A DNA stretch of 64,000 bases from an uncultured Flavobacteriales bacterium (GTDB taxonomy: Bacteria > Bacteroidota > Bacteroidia > Flavobacteriales_D > Sanyastnellaceae): assembly GCA_938082505.1 (NCBI GenBank), contig CALLLH010000014.1, forward strand, positions 1 to 64,000. The letters run 5' to 3'. Below are positions 15,928-23,829 of this stretch, one piece after another (position 1 is the first letter of the stretch; each line of letters begins with the position of its first letter). The notes beneath the pieces are model-generated. The model was not told the origin of the DNA and did not search any database. It saw only the letters and a program-made list of their open reading frames with translations. The position numbers and the translations under genes are program-made.

Positions 15928-17918
15928 CAGTCTTTCTCGATTTTGGTCGCCTTCCCCTTCTTTCGCTTGGCGTTCTCCTGAGCCTGCAATTTGGCACGAA
16001 GTGTGGCTTCGTTCCGTTCGAGCATATCGAGAATCCGCTCCGCCTCAGCTGGCTGGATCTGGCCCTCTTTCGGCGCCTCTTGGGAACTGTCCTCTGTCTG
16101 CCCTTCGTTGCTTCCTTTTTGAGCCCCCCCGTCCTCTTGCCCTTCCTCCTGCGGCTCCTTTCCCTGTTCGCCGTTCTGCTCTTCGTTCTGTTCCCCGTTT
16201 TGCTCTCCGTCCTGTTCGCCGTTTTGCTCTCCGTCCTGCTCTCCGTCCTGTTCTCCGTCCTGTTCTCCGTCCTGCTGCCCCTCTTCGCCGTCCTGTTGCT
16301 CGCTCTGGTTTTCAGACTGCTGATTGTTCTCCTGCTCCTGCTGCTGTTGGCGCAGGGCCATCGCCAAGCTCAGGTTGTATCGCGTCTCGGGATCTTGAGG
16401 GTCGAGCCGCAGCGCCTCCTTGTACGCTCCAATCGCCCCCTCCACGTCTTGGCCATCGAGAAGCAGGTTGCCCACATTGTTCCAGGCATCGGATTTGAGG
16501 GAGGGGTCTTCGGCTTGCCCGGCAGCCCGCTGAAAGGCTTTCAAGGCTTCGTCTGAATTGCCTTCACCGGCGAGGGCAAAACCCCTGTTGAGGTTCAATT
16601 GTCCCGGATTGGCGCCGTTCCATCCTTCTGCAGCGGCAAAAAGGCTGTCCGCAGCTTTGTAATCCCGCTCCATCAAGGCTTCCGTTCCGGCCACGGCTTC
16701 CTGCTTCGTCCCTTTGCGAGACGAAACCTGTTGGGCCCCCGCGCCGAACGGCGAAACCAAGAAAAACAGGGCCATCAATGCACCGGCAGCCGTGGCTTTC
16801 CGGCGGGCGGTCATCGGCCAGAGCCCTTCCAGCAGCAGCAAGATCAAAGCGATCAAGAAAAACCAGGGAAATTGGTGGACATAATCCGTGTAGGCCACGG
16901 TATTCGTGTTGCCTTGTTCCATTTCGTCGAGGCTGTTGAGGAAGGGGTCGAGGTCGACGAAGCCCTGGCGGGCCCGCACATAGGTCCCTGAGCCGGCTTC
17001 TACCATCGCCACGAGCATGCGCTCATCCAAAACCGAGACGACAGGCTGTCCGTTCTTGTCTTCTTTGAATCCGTCCTGCCTTCCATAACGGTCGAATTGA
17101 GGAATCGGCCCACCCGCCTCACTGGCCATGCCCACGGCATGCACCGAGATTCCCGCTTCCGCCGCCTCACCAGCCCTGACCAATGCGTCGTCCTCGTGGT
17201 TCTCTCCATCCGTGAGCACCAACAAGACCTTGCTGGCCTGGCTTTCCGGGTCGAATGACTGCGCGCATTGCTCGATGGCCTCACCGATGGCCGTGCCCTG
17301 CACGGGAATGGCATCCGGGTCAATGGCGTCGAGAAACAGCTTCACCGCGGCGATATCCAGCGTCAAGGGTGCCTGAACGTAGGCAGCTCCTGCGAACACC
17401 ACCAGTCCTGCCCGGTCGCCATCAAGTTGGGCGACCACCCGCTCGATCGTCCTTTTGGCCAGGTTCAACCTGGACATGCCGAGGTCTTCGGTCAACATGG
17501 ATCGGCTGACATCCAGGGCGATCATGATGTCCACCCCCTGGGCTTCGACTTCTTTCAGCCGGGTACCCATTTTGGGGGCCAGCATGCCCATGGCCATGAA
17601 GGCCAGCGCCGTTCTCCAAAGGGCGAATTTCCAGACGCTGCGTCGGGGACGGGCCAAGGGCCACAGGGTCTCCGAGAGGGCGAGGTCGACGGCCTGGGAC
17701 ATCCTGCGCTGCTTCCAGCGGTAGTGACGCGCAAAGACGAGCAGGGCAACCGGTGCGATGAGCAGGGCCGGCCAGGCTTGGGGAAGATGGAGCTCGAATT
17801 GGGGTGCAGCCGAGCGGATCAGCAGATACAGACTGCCCACCATCGCCCAGAAGATGAGCTCGAACAACACCAGGCCGGTGAGGTGGGAAAAGACCTTGTA
17901 GGCGCGATCGTCACTCAT
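15924..17918 (-). CDS. Fused BatB-BatC protein (VWA plus TPR)
   Basis: 664 residues from ATG 17918, which overlaps the batA stop by 4 nt (ATGA). Residues 1-375 are BatB: two N-terminal membrane helices, a von Willebrand A domain with MIDAS motif DVSRS at 136-140 and LTDGEN at 235-240, and a C-terminal helix at ~351-368. Residues ~371-396 look like the signal peptide of a separate BatC, followed by TPR repeats (440-525), a long Gln/Glu/Asp/Gly tract of DGEQ/NGEQ units (~549-590), and a charged helical end. BatB and BatC are usually separate genes. Sits in the inner membrane with VWA and TPR facing the periplasm or cytoplasm by topology; this side is not settled from sequence. Confidence 0.9.
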   Translation of the reverse strand: MSDDRAYKVFSHLTGLVLFELIFWAMVGSLYLLIRSAAPQFELHLPQAWPALLIAPVALLVFARHYRWKQRRMSQAVDLALSETLWPLARPRRSVWKFALWRTALAFMAMGMLAPKMGTRLKEVEAQGVDIMIALDVSRSMLTEDLGMSRLNLAKRTIERVVAQLDGDRAGLVVFAGAAYVQAPLTLDIAAVKLFLDAIDPDAIPVQGTAIGEAIEQCAQSFDPESQASKVLLVLTDGENHEDDALVRAGEAAEAGISVHAVGMASEAGGPIPQFDRYGRQDGFKEDKNGQPVVSVLDERMLVAMVEAGSGTYVRARQGFVDLDPFLNSLDEMEQGNTNTVAYTDYVHQFPWFFLIALILLLLEGLWPMTARRKATAAGALMALFFLVSPFGAGAQQVSSRKGTKQEAVAGTEALMERDYKAADSLFAAAEGWNGANPGQLNLNRGFALAGEGNSDEALKAFQRAAGQAEDPSLKSDAWNNVGNLLLDGQDVEGAIGAYKEALRLDPQDPETRYNLSLAMALRQQQQEQENNQQSENQSEQQDGEEGQQDGEQDGEQDGEQDGEQNGEQDGEQNGEQNEEQNGEQGKEPQEEGQEDGGAQKGSNEGQTEDSSQEAPKEGQIQPAEAERILDMLERNEATLRAKLQAQENAKRKKGKATKIEKDW
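16142..16285 (-). repeat. 12-nt tandem repeats coding DGEQ/NGEQ
   Basis: Within batBC. About ten near-identical 12-nt units (tgttctccgtcc-like on the plus strand) encode DGEQ or NGEQ. Such arrays expand and contract easily by slippage, so the length probably varies between strains. It is a flexible linker rather than a folded domain. Confidence 0.75.
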
Positions 17919-19006
17919 GGCAGGCTTCTGAGTATGGCGTGACGGATGAAGGCTTCGGAGCCGAGAATCAACAGCGCGAGCCAACCAATGGACGGGAATT
18001 CTTCTGTCTTCTTGTTGTACCTAAAGACGTTGAACCTCGTTTTCTCGAGGGTGTCGATCTCTTCGTAGACCTCGCGGAGTTTGGCGCCGCTCGTAGCGCG
18101 GAAATAGCGACCACCGGTGGCATCGGCAATCTTTTGCAGGGTTCCTTCGTCGATGTTCACTTCCACCCAGTCATAGATGAAGGTGCCGTTGGGGCGCTTG
18201 CGCACCGGGCTTTTTGCTTTGCCTACGGTGCCGACGCCGACGGTGTAGACGCGGATGGACTCCAGGGCAGCGAGCTGGGCAGCGTCTAGGGGCTCAATCT
18301 GGCCCGCATTGTTCTCCCCGTCCGTGATGAGGATGACCACCTTGCTCTTGGCGTAGCTCTTCCGGAGCCGGTTGACCGCCGTGGCGAGTCCCATTCCAAT
18401 GGCCGTGCCGCCTTCCACCATGCCGGTCTCGAGGTCCTTCAGGCCGTCGATGACCACCCTGTGGTCCGTGGTCAGGGGGACCCTTGTGAAGCTTTCCCCC
18501 TCATAGACGACCACGCCCACCCGGTCGTACGGCCGGTCTTCCACGAACTCACGCGCCACCTCCTTGGCCGCTTCCAGTCTGTTGGGGGAGAAGTCCTTGC
18601 TGAGCATGCTCCCGGAGACATCCATGGCCATCACGATATCAATGCCCTCCCGGGTCATGTTCTCGATGCTGGAGGAGCTTTGAGGCTGGGCGATGACCGC
18701 CACGATCAGTCCGAGTCCAGCCGTTCTGAGGCCATCGGGCAACAATGGAATCCACTGGTCCCGTCGGGGCGGGTCCAAACCGAGATGCTGCAGGTTGATT
18801 CGGAATACCGGAGATTGAACCGGCCTGAATGTGCGCCACAGGCTCCAGCCGGCCACGGGCAGGAGCAACCACAACATCTCAGGGCGGCCCCATTCATAAT
18901 GGCCTTCGATGGCGGAAATCACAGCAAGCAGGACACACCACCCTGCGAGTTGGGACAGGCCCTGCCTGCCCCTTGTCCACATTGAATGCGTCAACCCTTC
19001 ATTCAT
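17915..19006 (-). CDS. batA: BatA, von Willebrand A membrane protein
   Basis: 363 residues. N-terminal membrane segments (AGWCVLLAVISAIEG; MLWLLLPVAGWSLW; LRTAGLGLIVAVIA) precede a VWA domain with MIDAS motif DVSGS at 129-133, a GTAIGMGL segment and LITDGENNAG. A C-terminal helix (IGWLALLILGSEAFI) completes the usual BatA layout. The Bat proteins are known in Bacteroides as aerotolerance factors and are thought to form an inner-membrane complex; the molecular role is not settled. It overlaps the upstream membrane-protein gene by 8 nt and batBC by 4 nt, so all are translated as one operon. Confidence 0.93.
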   Translation of the reverse strand: MNEGLTHSMWTRGRQGLSQLAGWCVLLAVISAIEGHYEWGRPEMLWLLLPVAGWSLWRTFRPVQSPVFRINLQHLGLDPPRRDQWIPLLPDGLRTAGLGLIVAVIAQPQSSSSIENMTREGIDIVMAMDVSGSMLSKDFSPNRLEAAKEVAREFVEDRPYDRVGVVVYEGESFTRVPLTTDHRVVIDGLKDLETGMVEGGTAIGMGLATAVNRLRKSYAKSKVVILITDGENNAGQIEPLDAAQLAALESIRVYTVGVGTVGKAKSPVRKRPNGTFIYDWVEVNIDEGTLQKIADATGGRYFRATSGAKLREVYEEIDTLEKTRFNVFRYNKKTEEFPSIGWLALLILGSEAFIRHAILRSLP

Positions 19007-20015
19007 GGTGGTGGGCGTCGTCAGGATTGGAGTGCTCTTCCTCCGAGGAGGACGAACCGTTGTCGGGCACCGTGCGTTCGATCCAGGCGATGCTCTCCCG
19101 GATCACCCGGAGGTGGGCGTCGCCATCCATGGATTGCTTCGCGAATTTCACCAGGTCGGACCGTTCGAGGATGGCGATCACCCAAGTGCTGTCTCCCGGG
19201 TCCAGGCCTCGCACCGGGGCTTGCCTGATGGACTGGGCGACTTCGTCGGTCGTGCGTTCCAGCGCCTTCACGCCGAAGCTGCCGTGGAGGTGCAGACGGA
19301 TGGCGTGGGAAACAACCGCTTGGGCTTCCTTTCCGGCTCCCTGAAGCCAGGGCTTCTGGGTTTCCACCCCGCGCAACATGGCCAGGGCCGTCACATGGGC
19401 GGGTTCCTCGGGAATCGGCGTTGGGATTTCCGTGGTCAAGCCGGGTGGGCGATTCCCCCAGCGTCGAATGGCCCATCGGATGAACCAGGCAAGGGCGAGG
19501 GCGCCGATCAGGTAGGGCAGAAATTCCAGAATGCGCTCCCACCAGGTCCACTTGAATGCCCTGAATCCCTGCATGGGCTTGGGAACCGCATCGGCCGCCA
19601 GCGCCATGAACCCCACTTCCACCAGTTGGGCCGCAGTGCTGGCCGCCGCGCCGGTCGAATCCGCAAGTGCAATGGGCTCGATGACCTTCATTCCTGAATC
19701 CCACGCCATGACCACAATGCGCTGGCTTCTGCGCATGCCGGACTCGAGCATGGGTGAGGCGTTGCTGTCCAAGGGTTCGACCTGGATGACCTCCCAACCT
19801 TGAGGAAGGGAATCCCCGGGTTCGAACTGGGGCCAATCCCACCGACGTCCTCCTGACAGCGGCTCGTCCGAAGTCAACAGCAGCGTCAACGGTTCTCCCA
19901 CTCCGATGCTGTCGGCTCCAATTGCGAGCTGGAGCACTGGGGCGTCCTGTGCGGACAGATGCACCGACCAGCAGCACATGACGAGGAGGAGGCGGAGCTC
20001 AGCCACGGCGGTCAA
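18999..20015 (-). CDS. Bat-operon exported/membrane protein
   Basis: 338 residues. A signal peptide (LRLLLVMCCWSVHLSAQ) and an N-terminal extracytoplasmic beta-type domain (~20-150) are followed by one transmembrane helix (YLIGALALAWFIRWAIRRW) and a cytosolic helical domain (~200-325) ending in an acidic His-containing tail (SSSSEEEHSNPDDAHHHE). It occupies the usual slot between the DUF58 gene and batA in Bacteroidota. The layout (extracytoplasmic domain, one helix, cytosolic domain) is like BatD-type partners. It overlaps DUF58 by 17 nt and batA by 8 nt. Function is unknown beyond membership of the Bat complex. Confidence 0.85.
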   Translation of the reverse strand: MTAVAELRLLLVMCCWSVHLSAQDAPVLQLAIGADSIGVGEPLTLLLTSDEPLSGGRRWDWPQFEPGDSLPQGWEVIQVEPLDSNASPMLESGMRRSQRIVVMAWDSGMKVIEPIALADSTGAAASTAAQLVEVGFMALAADAVPKPMQGFRAFKWTWWERILEFLPYLIGALALAWFIRWAIRRWGNRPPGLTTEIPTPIPEEPAHVTALAMLRGVETQKPWLQGAGKEAQAVVSHAIRLHLHGSFGVKALERTTDEVAQSIRQAPVRGLDPGDSTWVIAILERSDLVKFAKQSMDGDAHLRVIRESIAWIERTVPDNGSSSSEEEHSNPDDAHHHE

Positions 20016-20865
20016 ACAACTGCATCAGAGGTTGGACGTAGGGCTTGCCCGTATTCAGCACGGTGTGGTCCACACCGGAGAATTTCATGAGCTGTTCCAC
20101 TTCCGACTGGTGGGCCAGGGAGGCGGACTCGAAGCGCTTCTTCCAGCGCGGGGCAGCGCTGTCGATGAACGCTGTCCCTCCGGTTTCGGGGTCCGTGGCG
20201 GCGATCCAGCCAAGACGGGCGGCCCTCAACTCGAGGTCGTCGACGAGTTGGAGCGCGACGAGATCGTGCCGGCGCGCGGTGCGCTTGAGCACATCTCCGA
20301 AGCCCCGGTCCTGCAGGTCGCTGATGAGAAAGGCGATGGTCCGCTTCTTCATGACCCTTCCGAAATGTTCCAGCGCAAGCGTCACATCCGTTCCTCGGCC
20401 CTGCGGCTCCAGGTCGATGATTTCGCGGACGATGCGAAGGATATGGCTTCGGCCTTTCTTGGGGGGGATGAAGCGTTCGATGCGGTCGCTGAACAGGACC
20501 GCGCCAATCTTGTCGTTGTTCTGACCGGCGCTGAAGGCGAGCACCGCAGCCAGCTCGGCGGCGAGTTCACGTTTGGATTTCGTTCGGCTGCCGAGGGTGC
20601 CCGAGGCACTGACATCGATCAGCAGCATGGCGGTCAGCTCTCGCTCCTCCTCGAACACTTTGACGTAGGGCGACCGCATCCGTGCGGTGACATTCCAATC
20701 GATGGTGCGGATTTCGTCTCCATGCTGATAGGCGCGGTTCTCGCTGAAGGCCATGCCCCTTCCCTTGAAGGCGCTGTGGTATTCGCCAGAGAAAATCTGG
20801 TTGCTCAGTCCTCGGGCGCGCAGTTCAACGCGCCGGACGCGCCTGATCAGCTCTGTTGCTTCCAT
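19999..20865 (-). CDS. DUF58 protein of the Bat operon
   Basis: 288 residues. The signature GRGMAFSENRAYQHGDEIRTIDWNVTARM is that of DUF58 proteins. It is followed by a VWA-like fold with LLIDVSASG in place of MIDAS and ISDLQDRGF. DUF58 proteins pair with MoxR ATPases, which are thought to act as chaperones for metal or cofactor insertion into VWA partners. The start at 20865 lies 1 nt after the moxR stop, so the two are co-translated. It is probably cytoplasmic or peripheral to the membrane, as no membrane helix is seen. Confidence 0.92.
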   Translation of the reverse strand: MEATELIRRVRRVELRARGLSNQIFSGEYHSAFKGRGMAFSENRAYQHGDEIRTIDWNVTARMRSPYVKVFEEERELTAMLLIDVSASGTLGSRTKSKRELAAELAAVLAFSAGQNNDKIGAVLFSDRIERFIPPKKGRSHILRIVREIIDLEPQGRGTDVTLALEHFGRVMKKRTIAFLISDLQDRGFGDVLKRTARRHDLVALQLVDDLELRAARLGWIAATDPETGGTAFIDSAAPRWKKRFESASLAHQSEVEQLMKFSGVDHTVLNTGKPYVQPLMQLFDRRG

Positions 20866-20866
20866 A

Positions 20867-21904
20867 TCAAGGGACCTGGACCTGATCGAGGATTTCCGTG
20901 ACGATTTGTTCCTGTTTGATTTCCTCGGCTTCGGCCTCGAACGTCAGGCCGATCCTGTGGCGCATCACCTCCATCGCCACGGCTCGGATGTCCTCCGGGA
21001 TGACGTAGCCGCGGTGGGCCATGAATGCCCGGGCCTTGCCGGCCATGGCGAGTCCGATGGTGGCGCGTGGGGAAGCTCCGAATCCGATGAGTGGGCCGAG
21101 GTGCCCCAGGCCGTGGTTTTCAGGTTTGCGTGTGGCCTGGACCAGGGTGACGATGTAGCGTTCGATTTTCTCGTCGAGGTACACCTCGCGGACAAGCTTT
21201 CTGGCCTGCACAATGTCCTCGGGGGTGACCACGGGTTGTATCTCGACCTTGGAGCCGGAGGACACCTGATTGCGCAGGATCATCTGCTCCTCGTCCGTGG
21301 TGGGGTAGTCGATGACAGCCTTGAGGAGGAAGCGGTCTACCTGCGCTTCGGGAAGGGGGTACGTGCCCTCCTGTTCCACTGGGTTCTGGGTGGCCAGGAC
21401 GAGGAATGGCTGGGGTAGGATAAACGTCTCGGAACCAATGGTGACCTGCCGCTCCTGCATCGCTTCGAGCAGGGCGCTTTGCACCTTGGCGGGGGCACGG
21501 TTGATCTCGTCGGCAAGGACGAAATGGGAAAAAATGGGCCCTTTGCTCACCGTGAATTGCTCCAGCTTCTGGTTGTAGATCATGGTGCCGACCACATCCG
21601 CTGGCAGAAGGTCCGGAGTGAACTGGATCCGGTTGAAGTCGACGGCGACTGCCTGGCTGAGGCTTTGGATGGCCAGCGTCTTCGCCAGACCGGGGACGCC
21701 TTCGAGAAGCACGTGGCCATCGGCCAGCAACCCCGTTATCAGGCTGTCCATCATGTTCTGTTGGCCGACGACCGCCTTGCCGACTTCATGACGCAGGCGG
21801 TCCACAAATCCGCTGACGGTCCGTATTCTTTCAGTGAGGGCTTGGATGTCTGAGCTGCCGTTGCTTGAGGCCGTCGCTTCCGACGTGATGGGCGTGCTTT
21901 CCAT
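20867..21904 (-). CDS. MoxR-family AAA+ ATPase
   Basis: 345 residues from 21904. It contains Walker A (LEGVPGLAKT), Walker B (FVLADEINRAPAK), sensor 1 (LVLATQNPVEQEGTYPLPEAQVDRF) and the C-terminal lid typical of MoxR. The enzyme hydrolyses ATP to remodel or mature VWA-containing partners, here DUF58, BatA and BatB. It is the first gene of the Bat operon. The frame is open to 21970, but the promoter box at 21975-21968 points to transcription starting near 21961, so the ATG at 21904 was chosen. The 5' untranslated region would then be about 57 nt. Confidence 0.93.
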   Translation of the reverse strand: MESTPITSEATASSNGSSDIQALTERIRTVSGFVDRLRHEVGKAVVGQQNMMDSLITGLLADGHVLLEGVPGLAKTLAIQSLSQAVAVDFNRIQFTPDLLPADVVGTMIYNQKLEQFTVSKGPIFSHFVLADEINRAPAKVQSALLEAMQERQVTIGSETFILPQPFLVLATQNPVEQEGTYPLPEAQVDRFLLKAVIDYPTTDEEQMILRNQVSSGSKVEIQPVVTPEDIVQARKLVREVYLDEKIERYIVTLVQATRKPENHGLGHLGPLIGFGASPRATIGLAMAGKARAFMAHRGYVIPEDIRAVAMEVMRHRIGLTFEAEAEEIKQEQIVTEILDQVQVP

Positions 21905-21967
21905 GGCGGTTGTTCGGTTTGTCCGGAACGTTCGGGTGATGTGGTCAACTGAAAATGAACAGACCTT

Positions 21968-21975
21968 CAAAAGTA
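21968..21975 (-). promoter_or_regulatory. -7 box (TACTTTTG) of the Bat operon
   Basis: Minus-strand TACTTTTG is an exact TAnnTTTG match located 64 nt upstream of the moxR ATG. The TTG on the minus strand further upstream is too far away for ideal -33 spacing, so only the -7 element is claimed. Confidence 0.45.
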
Positions 21976-22037
21976 GAAATGGGGTTGAGCGCGATGGGCA
22001 AGGTGGCGGTTAAAAGATGTTGACCCAACTTGGGGCC

Positions 22038-22466
22038 ATGACCCTGAATGAATGTCTTTCCTCTGTCGCGCTCTTCTGCAGCACCTATGGACTCCGGGTG
22101 GAGGATGCCCCCACGCCGACGTTGCCTGCAGCAGAAATCGCCTTGCGGCACAGGCTGATGGCCGAAGAAAATGATGAATACCTCGAAGCGGCTGAAGCCG
22201 GGGACCTCGTCGAAGTGGCGGATGCCCTGGGCGACATGCTCTACATCCTGTGCGGCACGATCATCAGCCACGGCATGCAGGATGTGATCGATGAGGTGTT
22301 CCGTGCGATCCAGGCCTCCAACATGTCCAAGCTGGGTCCGGATGGAAAACCCATTTTCCGCGCGGATGGCAAAGTCATGAAAGGGCCGCACTACTTCCGG
22401 CCCGATATCGCCGGGGTACTCGAAAGTGCGGGCGTGGCCATGAATGCACAACCTGAATCAGAATGA
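22038..22466 (+). CDS. MazG-like nucleotide pyrophosphohydrolase
   Basis: 142 residues from ATG 22038; an in-frame ATG at 22017 adds 7 residues. The all-alpha NTP pyrophosphatase motifs are present: LMAEENDEYLEA supplies the paired Glu ligands, and EVADALGDMLYI supplies the downstream ExxxD ligands for Mg. The family cleaves nucleoside triphosphates to monophosphates and PPi, often as house-cleaning. The C-terminal segment KPIFRADGKVMKGPHYFRPD is typical of the small phage/bacterial branch of the family. The stop overlaps the next gene start by 4 nt, suggesting co-translation with the thioesterase. Confidence 0.85.
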   Translation: MTLNECLSSVALFCSTYGLRVEDAPTPTLPAAEIALRHRLMAEENDEYLEAAEAGDLVEVADALGDMLYILCGTIISHGMQDVIDEVFRAIQASNMSKLGPDGKPIFRADGKVMKGPHYFRPDIAGVLESAGVAMNAQPESE

Positions 22467-22969
22467 ATCCCACATTGGCAAAGCGGGCCGGGAAGGCATT
22501 GGAGGCGGCGCGCGGAGGTGACCCGAGGGCCATGGACCGATTGATGCGGTTGGCCCTTCCATTCAACCGGCCCCATCGGATCCGCATCGTGGAGGTCGGA
22601 CCCGAGCATGTGGGCATCTCACTTCCCGACCGCAGATCGAACCGCAATCATTTGGGGGGCATGCACGCCGGAGCGATTGCCACGGCCCTCGAGTTTTCTT
22701 CGGGAGCTGCCGTATTGCTGGAAGTGGGGATGCGGGACTACCGCATCATCATGTCCCGCCTTGAGGTGGACTATCTCGCCAAACCCCAAGGCCACTGCCT
22801 CGCCAAGTCCAAAAGGGACACGCCGGAAGTCTCGGGACTGTCCGGCGTGCTGGAGAAGGAGGGTGTGGCCAGGGTTCAATTGGGTGCCGCCCTCTACGAC
22901 ACCCGAGGCGAACATTGCGCCCAGGCCCTGGTGCATTGGCACCTCAAGGCATGGGACCGCAGCAGGTGA
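22463..22969 (+). CDS. Hotdog-fold thioesterase-like protein (DUF4442 type)
   Basis: 168 residues. The central NRNHLGGMHAGAIATALEFSSGAAVLLE is the hotdog active-site helix region with the conserved His-Gly-Gly-like turn, and MSRLEVDYLAKPQGHCLAKS follows as the long strand pair. Such proteins hydrolyse acyl-CoA thioesters; the substrate here is unknown. A 4-nt overlap with the MazG-like gene implies translational coupling, though no pathway link is evident. The 3' end overlaps the convergent hypothetical gene by 26 nt. Confidence 0.78.
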   Translation: MNPTLAKRAGKALEAARGGDPRAMDRLMRLALPFNRPHRIRIVEVGPEHVGISLPDRRSNRNHLGGMHAGAIATALEFSSGAAVLLEVGMRDYRIIMSRLEVDYLAKPQGHCLAKSKRDTPEVSGLSGVLEKEGVARVQLGAALYDTRGEHCAQALVHWHLKAWDRSR

Positions 22970-23657
22970 CTTCCAGTTCCTTGCGCATCCGTTCGTATCC
23001 CGTCAGGGCCCAACGTGAGCCATCATAGCGGGCGGTGAGTCTGACGTCCCCGTGCGCCAGGCTGGGGCGGACGTAATCGCTGCCGATGAAGCCCTTGATC
23101 TTGCCGAGTTCGGGATGATCCAGGGTGAGAGGCGTCCATTGGATGCCGTTCCTCTCGACCACCCAGCGCCCTTCGTCCACACGGCCGGGAATGAATCCCC
23201 GGTCCAACATGACGATCACTTCTCCATCCGCTCCGGGCGAGCGTCGGAATTTCACCCGGTCCCCCAGCACTTCAAGCAAGTGCTGCTGTCCGTGCGCACG
23301 GGCGTGAAGGTTGGCCATGGTGCCGTCCGCATCGATGAGGACGAATCCATCTGCGAAGCGGGCCAGGTCCCGACCGAGGACCTTCCATCCAAAACGTTGG
23401 GCTTCCGTGCCCAGGAGGTCGAGGGTGTTGGCTTCGCCACAGCCATCTGAGGTCGCCAGCGTCGCCGCGAAGCAGTCCAGGATCCGTTCGGCCTCGCCTG
23501 AGCCGGCCTCCTGTCGGACATGGTGGATGAACCCGTCAAAGTCACGGAGGTCCTGCGGAGCCGCTGACAGGCACCAGGAAGCGCCGATACAGCAGGATGA
23601 GAGCATGGCGTTCCTCAGAACAGCCGGGAAAGAGGAGGGAAGGGAGAAACCAAACAT
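22944..23657 (-). CDS. Hypothetical exported protein
   Basis: 237 residues from ATG 23657, beginning with a hydrophobic stretch (FPAVLRNAMLSSCCIGASWCLSAAPQ) that looks like a signal peptide, possibly with a lipid-anchored Cys. The mature part alternates helices (HHVRQEAGSGEAERILDCFA) and strands (FVLIDADGTMANLH; EVIVMLDRGFIPG). No known family was recognised. The open frame extends to 23819, but that portion lacks coding character. It is divergent from thrS and convergent with the thioesterase; expression probably comes from its own weak promoter. Confidence 0.6.
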   Translation of the reverse strand: MFGFSLPSSFPAVLRNAMLSSCCIGASWCLSAAPQDLRDFDGFIHHVRQEAGSGEAERILDCFAATLATSDGCGEANTLDLLGTEAQRFGWKVLGRDLARFADGFVLIDADGTMANLHARAHGQQHLLEVLGDRVKFRRSPGADGEVIVMLDRGFIPGRVDEGRWVVERNGIQWTPLTLDHPELGKIKGFIGSDYVRPSLAHGDVRLTARYDGSRWALTGYERMRKELEVTCCGPMP

Positions 23658-23804
23658 GGGTGGGTTTTCAAGGGTGGAATCAGGCGGGGTCTTTCCCCGT
23701 CTCTGGAACAGAAAGCGAAAACGTCTCCCTTTGGTATCCGGAATCCACGATGGGGGTGGGAGTTTGACATTCATTGCATCTTCTGATGCCGGGAAGTCCG
23801 GGAT

Positions 23805-23812
23805 TATCTTTG
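23805..23812 (+). promoter_or_regulatory. -7 promoter box (TATCTTTG) of thrS
   Basis: An exact TAnnTTTG match ending 17 nt before the thrS ATG. It leaves a leader of only about 10 nt, too short for a T-box or other riboswitch; no T-box elements were seen in 23658-23829. Confidence 0.55.
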
Positions 23813-23829
23813 CCGCCAATCATTGAGGC

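Noticed and set aside
23658-23829. T-box or threonine attenuator before thrS
   Set aside because: No tRNA-like leader or terminator is visible, and the promoter box leaves only a ~10-nt leader.
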